This document shows positions 10,141-19,615 of a stretch of DNA of 64,000 nucleotides, piece after piece. The stretch covers positions 83,709,607 through 83,773,606 of the forward strand of contig CM061065.1 of the NCBI GenBank assembly GCA_030762895.1, given 5' to 3'. Origin of the DNA: Sophora flavescens (taxonomy: Eukaryota > Streptophyta > Magnoliopsida > Fabales > Fabaceae). Positions within the stretch are counted from its first letter, which is position 1, and each line of letters starts with the position of its first letter. Made by a program: the position numbers and the translations under genes. Under the pieces are notes generated by a model that was not told the DNA's origin, did not search any database, and saw only the letters and a program-made list of their open reading frames with translations.

Positions 10141-13100
10141 ATCCCTCAAAGAGAAGAATTTCCTACACAGAGATTAGATGGTGCTCCGAGTGATGACATT
10201 GGATGGCATTTTGGAAACCCAGTAGCCGGAAGTCGTAACAATATCGAATGCAAACTTTGTCACAAGATAGTAAGAGGTGGCATTACAAGATTGAAACAAC
10301 ATATAGCACATATGAAAGGACAAGTGTCTGGCTGTGCTAGAGTGAGCAAATTGGCTAGAGAAGGTATGATGAAGCTTCTTCTTGAAGGAAAAGCAAAGAA
10401 AAATGATTCCAAAAAAAGAAAAGAAGAATTTGAAGCACGCCTGAGAGGAGAAGATGAAGATGAAGCTGAAAATGTGGATCACCTTATTGATGAACGAATG
10501 AGGTTTGCTACACAGGAAAGCCTTAGATCACATCGCGAATGGGAAGACAGGCAACAATTTAGACAACAAACAGGAGGGCGTGGAAATATATATGAACAAG
10601 GTGGAAGCTCTCATGCGAGTGTTGGTGGGGGTGAAAGGCCTGAAGATATCACTCTAGAGTTGAGATCTACAAATATTGATCTTATGAGGAGCAAAAGCAT
10701 GAAGCAACCAAAAATCAGTAAGGGTATCATGAAGACATTGAGGAGGAAGCTAGGAGAGGCAGTAAGCAAGTTTTTTTATTTATGAACGCTTACCTATGAA
10801 TTTAGCTAACTCTCCTTGGTTGCATAATTTGATTGTTACAGTCTCTTGAGGTAGCTAAAGGGGTTAAATGTCCAACCCCTTATGAAATCTCAGATGTATA
10901 TTTAGAGAATGAATACAGGGAAATGAAGAAGTGGTTGAACGTATTGAGAGGTACATGGAAAGAAAAAGGGGTGACAATAATGTGTGATGGTTGGACGGAC
11001 GGTATCAACCATACTCATATTATGAATTTTTTGGTGTATAGTAGTAAGGGGACAATTTTCTTGAAATCTATTGATGCTTCTGATGTTATTAGTAGAAACA
11101 CAGATTACTACTTTCAGTTATTAGATAAAGTTGTTGAAGAAGTGGGGGAAGAGTTTGTTGTTCAAGTTGTTACAGATAATGAAGCAAAGACTGAGCAACT
11201 GGTTAGAAACTGATGGAGAAGCGGCCTCATTTGTATTGGTCTGCTTGTGCGGCTCATTGTTTAGATCTTTGCTTAGAGGAAATAGGAAAAAAGAAAAATG
11301 TACAGAAGTTATTAACTGATGCAAAGACTGTGACAAATTTTCCCTATAACCATATATGGACAGTCGATCTCATGAAAAAATATACTGGAGGTAGAGAAAT
11401 TGTCCGTCCTGGTGTTACCCGATTTGCAACGCAGTTCCTACAACTTCAAGCAATTGTACAGCAAAAGCAAGGTCTGAGAAATATGTTCAACTCCGAAGAG
11501 TTTAGGCGATCTAAATTTGGTAAAGCGAAAAATGGACCGTCATATGAAGCAAGAACAATTGTTAATGACAGTGAATTCTGGAGTAAGTCCCAAGACATAT
11601 TGAAGGTGTTTGAGCCTTTAGTAAAAGTTTTGAGACTTGTTGATGGTGACGAGAAACCAACCATGGGTTTCATATATGAAGCCGTTGATAGAGCTAAACA
11701 AGCAATTAGACAAAATTCTCGTTATCATTCCAGATATAATGATTTAATTGACAAGCGATGGAGTTACATGCATTCCGATCTTCATTCTGTCGGTATGTTG
11801 ATATAATTTATAAATTTATTTTTATCATGTAATTTTATATTTATACTTTCATCCATAATAATATGTTATCCTTTTTTAGGTTATTTTCTTAATCCGCAAT
11901 TTCAATACGGAGTTGAACATGGGGATGATGTCTATAAAGAAATGTTTGAAGGAACAAATAGAGTCATCTTCAGAATAGAAAGAAACATTGATGATCAGAT
12001 TAAATCTCTGAACCAGGTTAGTAATGAATATTTAAATTTTTAAACTTATAATTCATTATTTATCAAATGAAGATATTTACATATGATATATTATGTTATA
12101 TTTCACAGTTAGTACTTTTTAGAGATAAGGTTGAAACATTTGGTACTCCTCAAGCTCAAGCAGCTTGGTCTAAGATGAATCCAGGTAAAATAATATTTTT
12201 TTATAAATCAATGAACTTTAACTTTATTTTTTAATATTATAACTAATAATTTGTTTACCTTTTGTTGCTCCTTTAAAAAGCTGAATGGTGGTCCTTTTTT
12301 GGTGTATGTGCTCCTGAGCTTAAACGTGTGGCTATAAAAGTTCTTAGCTAAACAACTTCAGCCACAAATTGTGAGAGAAATTGGAGCACATTTAGTTATA
12401 TCCACACAAAGACAAGGAATAGATTGAAGTATAAAAAGCTGCAAAAGCTTGTCTTCACGCACTACAATATGAAATTGAAAATGAGGCATCAAATGAGAAA
12501 AAGTCAAGATGAAATTGAAGCAAGTTTTAATCCTATCAATCTTGATTATATATTTCAAGAAGATGCATTATCTCCATGGATTGAAGAGAGAGAGGATCCA
12601 CTATTAGATGGAGTACAAAATGCAGAATGGTTGCCTCTAGTGGATACAGATGATGAAGATGTGGAAGTTGTTGATGATAATGATGATTCTAATGAAGATG
12701 GTGGTGGTTTAAGTCCACCAAGTAATAATAGTGGTGATGGGGGTGGTGATGTAGAAGGCTGAAGAAGGTGGCGGTGATGATGATGGTGATGGTGATGGTG
12801 ATGGTGATGATGATGGGCAATTTCAAAATGATCCATCTCAAGATTCACCATATAATAGGCGTTATAGGAGCTTGACGATATGGCTCCTTCCTGTAGTTCA
12901 TTACCCGGAGAGCGTGAGAGGTGGGTCACATTCGAGGAGAGAAAAAAGAAAACAGAATTTTCCACTTGAAGATTCTTCCTCTTCTAGTATTGCACAAAGT
13001 TTTAGTGACTTTGGTATTGATGATTCTTCTCAGAGTAGTCAACAACCTCATCCACCTTATTATCAATATCCTTATTTCAACACATATAACACATACGCAA

Positions 13101-13270
13101 GTGATCAAGCTCCCTCATACTACCAACCATCAATGAATTATCAAGATCCTTATCATCAACAATCAAGTGGTGGATTTTTTGATTATGTCTTTGAACAAGG
13201 AGCTACACAAGATGATAGCCAAAGTGAGAATAGAGGTTATGAACCACCACGTCATTCCACCATGTGGTAG
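10141..13270 (+). pseudogene. hAT transposase, copy 1, broken
   Basis: It catalyses cut-and-paste transposition in the nucleus. A BED-type zinc finger (CKLCHKIVRGGITRLKQH) lies near residue 40, a DUF659-type core (MCDGWTDGINHTHIMNFLVY) near 10980, and an RNase-H-like core continues (VTDNEA; HLYWSACAAHCLDLCL). Intron-like gaps with GT..AG ends sit at 11793-11879, 12017-12108 and 12185-12280. A partial hATC dimerisation region (RNRLKYKKLQKLVFTHYNMKL) and an acidic Asp/Gly-rich tail with GAT repeats follow. Damage: the start codon seen in copy 2 is ATC here, an extra T in a T-run near 10771 shifts the frame, and further shifts lie near 11205, 12350 and 12760. It is not functional; copy 2 is the close relative. 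Confidence 0.85.
12767..12815 (+). repeat. GATGGT-type simple repeat in the hAT transposase tail
   Basis: An imperfect GAT/GGT trinucleotide run encodes the Asp/Gly-rich tail. The opposite strand gives a poly-His frame that is only its antisense reading. The run is shorter in copy 2. Confidence 0.7.
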
Positions 13271-13822
13271 CAATTATCATGTAAGTTCAATTTTTATTAT
13301 CTTTGATTCATATATTTGTTAATTATTATTATTATTATTTTAAATTTATTAATTTATTCACTTTTTATCTTCTTCTTTTTTTTTTGTAGTGAGGACGTAT
13401 CTCTAAGTGGTGACAATGTGACGTTATTTTAGAATCACAATTGCAGCGGGGTGTATGTATTCCTATATGTGACACTAATATCTTTTTATTTGTGATTCAT
13501 ATATATTTATGCACTATTAAGTTTCCGACCTTCTTACTTCTTTGTAATTTTGTACTTATATATGCTTAAAAGTTTTATTTATAATTTATTTTCACTAAAT
13601 TAAGTTTAAATTATTCATAAACATAATACAATGTATTAAAAATGAATAGAAATTTGTGCAAAATCATTAATAAAAGATATATAAAGAATTACAAAAAAAA
13701 ATTTGATTTCTTTTCAATTTGTGAATTTTTCAAATCGTTTCACGCCGCAGCGGCCACATTACGGATCGCAGCTGCCGCAATGACCGCAACCGCAGTGACC
13801 GCGACCGCAATTTAAAACCTTG
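13271..13822 (+). other. hAT copy 1, 3' non-coding region and right end
   Basis: AT-rich 3' sequence after the transposase stop, with a likely 3'-UTR intron (acceptor-like TTTTTGTAG at about 13390), ending in the GCGG-rich right terminus at 13741-13822. Confidence 0.45.
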
Positions 13823-13830
13823 GTCAGTAG

Positions 13831-14154
13831 TGCTAAAGCCAAGAGACACATATATGATGTTATACGAAGATTCACCCCTACATTTCTCTTAGTTATTGAG
13901 ACCCATGTCAGGTTTGATAGAACAAAAGCTTTCTGGGACCGAATAGGCTATAGTCCAGTGGCATTTGGAAGCTCAGGGGCATGCAGGTGGTTTATGGATC
14001 CTCAGGAAGGATGGGAGCACCTACAACACCACGGTGATAGATACTGGTTTCCACTCTTGCACCTTCAGTATTGGACGTGTGGGGTGGGTGGGTGTGGGTG
14101 TGTGTGTGTGTGTGTGTGTGTGTTGGGGGGGGGGGGGGGTAAGAAAGGGGTATA
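13831..14154 (+). pseudogene. LINE ORF2 endonuclease, middle part
   Basis: The frame resumes after hAT copy 1 with AKAKRHIYDVIRRFTPTFLL and then VIETHV, whose Glu is a catalytic residue of L1 endonucleases. A shift near 13965 leads to GGLWILRKDG and FHSCTFSIGR, conserved beta-strand segments of the domain. A TG-repeat and G-run expansion (14091-14139) then disrupts the frame just before the second solo LTR. Confidence 0.75.
14091..14139 (+). repeat. (TG)n microsatellite followed by a long G-run
   Basis: About 14 TG units followed by roughly 16 G lie inside the LINE endonuclease coding region. The neighbouring GGGTGGGTGTGGG is probably the seed of the expansion. Confidence 0.9.
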
Positions 14155-14260
14155 CACAGTATAACACCCCGTTTTTCGTATAAGTTCTTTTGTGTGTGCC
14201 TTGTTTGTTTAAAGTAGGCTAAGTGGGGTTTTTAAGTTAAAATCCCTTCCTGATGAATGA

Positions 14261-14409
14261 GCACGCCCGTGCTTGAGCACGTGCCTTGTGGTTGCTTGAG
14301 CCACAAGCACGGTCGTGCTCAATAGGGAGCACGACCGTGCTCAGGTACAAGCGTGTCTTGTTGATGCTGATGTAAGCACGACCGTGCTTAGTGGGGTGCA
14401 CGACCGTGC
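14261..14409 (+). repeat. Cluster of five GCACGNCCGTGC inverted repeats (5' of the LTR promoter)
   Basis: GCACGCCCGTGC (14261), GCACGGTCGTGC (14307), GCACGACCGTGC (14329, 14376, 14398). The arms GCACG and CGTGC are invariant while the central two bases vary. The cluster sits immediately upstream of the TATA box at 14425. Confidence 0.85.
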
Positions 14410-14424
14410 TTGGGTCACAATGTC

Positions 14425-14433
14425 TATAAATAG
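14425..14433 (+). promoter_or_regulatory. TATA box of the 2.6-kb solo LTR
   Basis: TATAAATAG about 265 bp into the LTR, just downstream of the inverted-repeat cluster. The homologous position of the other family member (31424) reads TTTAAATAG. Confidence 0.6.
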
Positions 14434-15357
14434 GAACAATGCGCGATGGTTTCGTTTGTAACCCTTATTTTGGTTTCTCTGTACACCAAAACTGCAGAAA
14501 CCTCTCTTCCTTTCTCTCTCCTTTTAACCTTTCCTAGTCCTTAGAATCCATGTGGTGTCTGGGAGAGGAAAGCACGTGTTAGTGTCGGTAGAGGTAAGCC
14601 GGTTATCCCTCTCTATTAATCTCCGTTCCTAACTATTGGATTCGGATTCATTGATTGCCCTTGTGTTTGGCCAAGGCTTGGGAAACTCATCGAGCCGCTT
14701 GAGGGAACGCGACCAGTTTACTATCGGGATCCGATCTTCATACCAGTTATGAGGAGAATGAATAGTATGAGTATGTAGGCTTGGGGGTAGCGTAATATGA
14801 AGGGTTCCCATAACCCTTTCTTTGATAACATGTTTATATGCCTTTATGCCTATTTGTTATATGATGTTAATTGTTGTGATGATGATATTGGTATGACTGT
14901 TATTAATTGACTGATGTTGGTATGAATGTTTTTGTTATTGAATGTTGTCTGTTATGAACATGTTGAATGTTGATGCCATGTTATGATGAGTTATAATGAT
15001 TATTGATTGTTGTCTGAAGTTGTGAACGTTATAATGTTAAAACGTTTAATCTGTTAACAATGTTAAGGGAGGTTGTTCCCCTTGTTCATAAATTTGAACG
15101 ATATTAATAAGTGAGGATTATGTTAATGGTTTAGTCAAGAACACTAGGGATTGATTATGAGGGATTAGGGATAAATAAATGAATTGAGATTAAAGTATTA
15201 ACTCCCCTTAATCATAAGACATGGATATTTAATCAATGTTGATGAAACTGACAATCAATGAATAAGTAAAAGCCAATAGGTTCGAATCTGAACCATTCCC
15301 AATAATTTGGCATAAGGGTCTGTGACCCTTCTGCCCAGATCAGCAGGGCGCGCTTTT

Positions 15358-15513
15358 GAGCACGTCCGTGCTTAACAGGGAGCACGCCTGTGCTCCTATT
15401 CAAATCCAGAAACTGGGCATGCTTTTGAGCATGCCCGTGCATGCTGAGCGGCACGCCGTGCTTGCTGTAGGGACCAAGACGCCTGCCCGTCTTGGGTGAG
15501 CACGCCCGTGCTC
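15358..15513 (+). repeat. Second cluster of GCACGNCCGTGC-type inverted repeats
   Basis: Copies at 15360, 15382 and 15500, with degenerate versions between (GCATGCCCGTGC, GGCACGCCGTGC). It lies about 900 bp downstream of the first cluster in the same LTR; the sister LTR has a matching second cluster at 32510-32690. Confidence 0.8.
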
Positions 15514-15644
15514 ATCTATCCAGAACAGAAAACAAGACAGATGCGAATGCTGAGTTAGGGGTGTTTGACCCCAAAGGCTTTAAAAGACTTAATAAAATAC
15601 CAACGGAACATGAAGATCAATGACAAGCAATAAGATTGTTGTAA

Positions 15645-15913
15645 CTTGGTAGCCTAGTGGCCAAGGGGGCCTTCATGCATGATGGTCAAGGTGGTAATCT
15701 CTAGAGCTTAATGACTAGAGTGTTAATGTTGATATGGTACTTTGGTAGCCTAGTAGTCAAGGGGGACCTTGATGCTGGATGATCAAGGTGGTAATCTCTA
15801 GTACAGAACAACTAGAGTGTTTTATTAATGAATACGTAGATAACGATAATCCTTGATAGCCGAGTGGTCGGGGTGTTAACGGTGTTAAAACTTGGGTAGC
15901 CTAGTGGCCCAAG
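15645..15913 (+). repeat. Hairpin array with conserved TAGCCKAGTRG loop, solo LTR copy
   Basis: Four hairpins share an 11-nt loop closed by different stems: CTTGG/CCAAG (15645-15665), CTTTGG/TCAAGG (15740-15762), CCTTGA/TCGGGG (15851-15873) and CTTGGG/CCCAAG (15891-15913). After each of the first two come a CCTTSA..TCAAGG hairpin (15670-15691, 15767-15788) and a CTCTAG..CTAGAG hairpin (15699-15720, 15796-15817). Stem bases change while pairing is kept and the loop stays fixed, which is the signature of selected RNA or single-stranded DNA structure. The loop resembles a tRNA D-arm/A-box; no matching T-arm is present. Confidence 0.7.
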
Positions 15914-16737
15914 CAGAGGTGGTGGTTGCGCTTGTGTGTTGTTTTGAGCATGCATTCACGCATCGAAAATGTTAGTGGGGGATGTTCAACATAGGGGAGG
16001 TCGTCCGAGAGTAAGGCGATCTGGCCGTCCGCGATGATTCAAGTGAATCATGTACAACCGTGGTGGCGCATCCTAGAGTAAGGTGCGTCGGCTATCCTAG
16101 TGGTCCACCCAAGGTTTGGTGGATTGCCCCCGTGTTGGAGTTTATTGGCCAATGTGCAGATGTAACTCCGAAGTTGACTTCCTGAGATAGATGGATCCAA
16201 GTGCATAATGGAGTAGTGGAGCAGAGTTGCATTGCATAGCATACACGTTTGTATGATGATATTGATATGTTATACTGTTGTTTGCTATAACACGATTGTT
16301 TGATGTATGCTCGTCTTGCTAACTGCTTCCTTGCCATTATATTCATATTTATGTTTCTTACTCCCTATTCCTATGTTTTGCTTTTACCATGTATCTTTTA
16401 TGCAGAGAACGGTGAGCAGTCAGTGGAGGAGTGACTCCGAGGAGCCACGACTCTTTAGTTAGGATTCCCGGTTTTATTTTGTCAGTGGGTTGTTCAGTTG
16501 TATCTGAGGATGTTTTCTGGATTGGTTATACCAGCTCTGTACTGTGACATCGGTGTTGGGTTTTCTTTCAATGTTATGTTATGTTTTATTTTCCGCGTTT
16601 GAGACTTGATACAATGTAGTGTTGTGTACCCGTTATTTGGTTTTAAATAATTTTAATAAATGATGCATGTTTTAATTTTAATTATCTTATCTTTTAAATG
16701 CTTTACATGTATGTGGGACAGAGGGTGTCACACACAG

Positions 16738-19062
16738 GGGTCTATGCAAGTCCAATTCCAGCACAAAGATTTTTACTTTGGCAACACCTTTGTCATATTA
16801 GCTCTTCTATTATAGCCCCTTGGATGATCATAGGCGATTTTAATGAGATTCTTTTACCGGGGTACCAAAAGGGTGGGTTTTTTTTTTCTTCTCAAAATAG
16901 AGCTGATGCCTTTGGTAACGTCCCGGATTATTGTGGCCTTGTGGATCTTCACACGGTATGTGGTCGTTTTACTTAGCAAAGAAACTGTAGAGGAAACAGG
17001 GTTGTTTCTAAAATGCTTGGTAGGGGATTAGCAAATTTACAATGGAGACTTGAGTTCCCAGAGGCTTATGTTGAATTTTGAAGTCGCCTTCACTCTGACC
17101 ATAATCCAATTCTATTGCGTATGGGTGGTTTAATTACCTCAGTTGCAGGGTCTGAGGCCTTTCCGTTTTGAGGCAGTCTGGATTACTCACGATTCTTATC
17201 ATTGTTTAGTTGCAGATGCATGGAATGAAAAAAGAAATAGACCCCTTGAAGCGTTAAATAAGGTCATAGAGGAGTTTATCCAGTGGAATCGTGAGGTCTT
17301 TGGAAATATTTTTAGAAAATAAGAGGAATATAAAAGCCAGATTAAAAGGGATTCAGAGGTCTCTTGAGCATGTGGACTCTCTAGCCCTTGTTAATTTGGA
17401 ACACCAACTTCAGCATGAGTACAATCAAATCCTTTTTCAGGAGAAGATTAATTGGTATCAGAAATCCAGGGAGCAATGGGTTAAAGTGGGAGATAAAAAT
17501 ACTTCGTTTTTCCATCCTCAAACTATCATTAGAAGGAAAAGAAGTAAAATTCATGGAGTCACCCTTCCTAACAATATTTGGTGTTGTGATGATGTTATTA
17601 TTTAGGAGGAGGTTCAATGGTTTTTCAAATCTCTTTTCCGCTCCCCTCCTAGTCAGAATACTTGTGTTTTTGAAGTCCCTAATATTCCTAAGATTGATGT
17701 TGAAGGGTTTAATAGCCTTATAAATCCAGTAACTAAAGAAGAAGTTTCAAGAGCCCTTAATACAATGCATCCTTACAGAGCACCGGGTCAGGATGGTTTC
17801 CAGGAAATTTTCTTCAAACAATATTGGCATGTTGTTGGTGATGATATTTGGAAACTAGTTAGTGATGCTTTTGTAACGGGTAGCTTTGATCCTGGTATAG
17901 CAGAGACGTTGATTGCCCACATTCCTAAGGTGGTCAACCCAGGTAATTTTAAGGAATTCCGCCCTATTAGCCTTTGTAATACAATTTATAAAATTATTAC
18001 AAAAGTTATGGTTAATAGGCTTAGGCCCCTTTTGAATGATCTCATCGACCCTTTCCAAAGTAGTTTCTTACCAGCAGGTAAGGGAACCTTTGGTAATGCC
18101 ATTGTTCATCAAGAGTTAATTCATTGCATGCACAAATCTAAGAAGAAGCATGGGGATGTGGCTTACAAAATTGATTTGGAGAAAGCTTATGATCATGTGG
18201 ATTGGAATTTCCTTAAAAATTTCTTGATTGAATTTGGCTTCCCAGGTTGTTAAGTTGATCATGCATTGTGTTACTTCTTCCTCTATGTCCATTTTATGGA
18301 ATGGAAAAAGACTTCCTCCTTTCATGCCTACTAGAGGACTTAGACAAGGAGACCTTTTATCTCCTTATCTTTTTGTCCTTTCCATGGAAAAACTATCCTT
18401 GGCTATTATTGAAGCGGTGAATAATAAAATTTGGCATCCGATAAAGGTGTCAAAAAATGGGCCTCACATATCTCATTTATTTTTTGCGGATGATGTGTTG
18501 ATCTTTACTAAAGCAAAAGGCTCCCAAGCTAGAATGATTGCATCCATGTTTGATTTGTTTAGTAAAGCCTCGGGTTTAAAGGTCAGTTTAGCAAAGTCAA
18601 GGACATTCTATTCTAAAGGTGAGTCTAGAGTGAAGATTGATAAATTCACCTCAGTCCACTCCATCCGCAACACTTCTTCTTTGGACAAATATTTGGATTT
18701 TTCGGTTATCAAATGCCGAGTTAGAAAAATTGATTTTGATTTTTTGGTGGAGAAAATGCAATCCCGTTTGTTGGGAGAAAATCACTTTGCCCAGGAAAGT
18801 TGGTGACCTGGGCATCCGCATGGCTAGAGAGAGGCAAACACTGCTTTCTTGGGAAAGTTGGTTTGGGATATGCAGCATAACTCTAATAAGCTGTGGACGC
18901 ATATTTTATCCAATAAATATGTCAAGGACCGTGGCTTCATGGATAGTCAAAATACTAGAGGATCTTGTATTTGGAATTCCATATATGTGTCAACGCTGCC
19001 AGATGGAAGAAGAAACTATCATGCACTGTATTCGTGATTGCATCCACGCTAGTGGTATCTGG
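16738..19062 (+). pseudogene. LINE ORF2: end of endonuclease and reverse transcriptase
   Basis: The segment begins VYASPIPAQRFLLW and reaches APWMIIGDFNEIL (16815), the catalytic GDFN motif, then SDHNPILL (17098), the last endonuclease motif. The RT domain runs from about 17765 (APGQDGF, then FRPISLCNTIYKIITKVMVNRL) through IDLEKAYDHVDW (first Asp) to RQGDLLSPYLF and FADDVLIF (18483), the catalytic site. Frame shifts occur near 16975, 17050, 17330, 17605 and 18245. After 18760 the match jumps to KVGDLGIRMAR and then to a zf-RVT fragment (CQRCQMEEETIMHC), showing internal deletions. hAT copy 2 interrupts it after ASGIW. Confidence 0.88.
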
Positions 19063-19615
19063 CAGGGTTTTAAATTGCGGTTGCGGTCGCGGTTGCGGTC
19101 ACTGCGGTTGCGGTCATTGCGGCCGCTGCGATGCGTAATGCGGCCGCTGCGGCGTGAAACCATTTGAAAATTTCACAAATTGAAAATAAATCTTTTTTTT
19201 TGTAATTCTTTATATATCTTTTATTAATGATGTTGCACAAATTTCTATTCATTTTTAATACATTGTATTATGTTTATGAATAATTTAAACTTAATTTAGT
19301 GAAAATAAATTATAAATAAAACTTTTAAGCATATATAAGTACAAAATTACAAAGAAGTAAGAAGGTCAGAAACTTAATAGTGCATAAATATATATGAATC
19401 ACAAATAAAAAGATATTAGTGTCACATATAGGAATACATACACCCAGCTGCAATTGTGATTCTAAAATAACGTCACATTGTCACCACTTAGAGATACGTC
19501 TTCACTACAAAAAAAAGATAAAAAGTAAATAAATTAATAAATTTAAAATAATAATAATAATAATTAACAAATATATGAATCAAAGATAATAAAAATTGAA
19601 CTTACTTGATAATTG

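Larger units (their letters stand above)
8333..13822 (+). mobile_element. hAT transposon, copy 1, in the LINE endonuclease
   Basis: Ends CAGGGTTTCAAAATGCGGTC and, inverted, CAAGGTTTTAAATTGCGGTC form imperfect terminal inverted repeats. The flanking 8-bp duplications GTCAATAG (8325-8332) and GTCAGTAG (13823-13830) differ at one base. The element carries a BED finger/hAT transposase gene in the plus direction (10141-13270) preceded by a long CpG-rich 5' region. It is closely similar along its length to the inverted copy at 19063-24479, and the LINE frame continues across the insertion. Confidence 0.92.
14160..16732 (+). repeat. Solo LTR (2.6 kb) of a Ty3/gypsy-like family in LINE ORF2
   Basis: It starts TATAACACCCC (first G of a TGTAACACC end mutated) and ends GGGTGTCACA, with identical CACAG duplications at 14155-14159 and 16733-16737. 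No protein domain lies inside and the LINE frame resumes immediately (VYASPIPAQRFLLWQ), so it is a solo LTR. It belongs to the same family as 31051-33016/63704-64000: shared blocks include a CGAGCCGCTYGAGGGAAC stretch, the GCACGNCCGTGC inverted repeats and the TAGCCKAGTGG hairpins. The ends suggest a Tekay/Del-type chromovirus, unproven. Confidence 0.85.

Noticed and set aside
12555..12965. Poly-histidine frame on the minus strand
   Set aside because: Antisense reading of the GAT-repeat coding the acidic tail of the hAT transposase.
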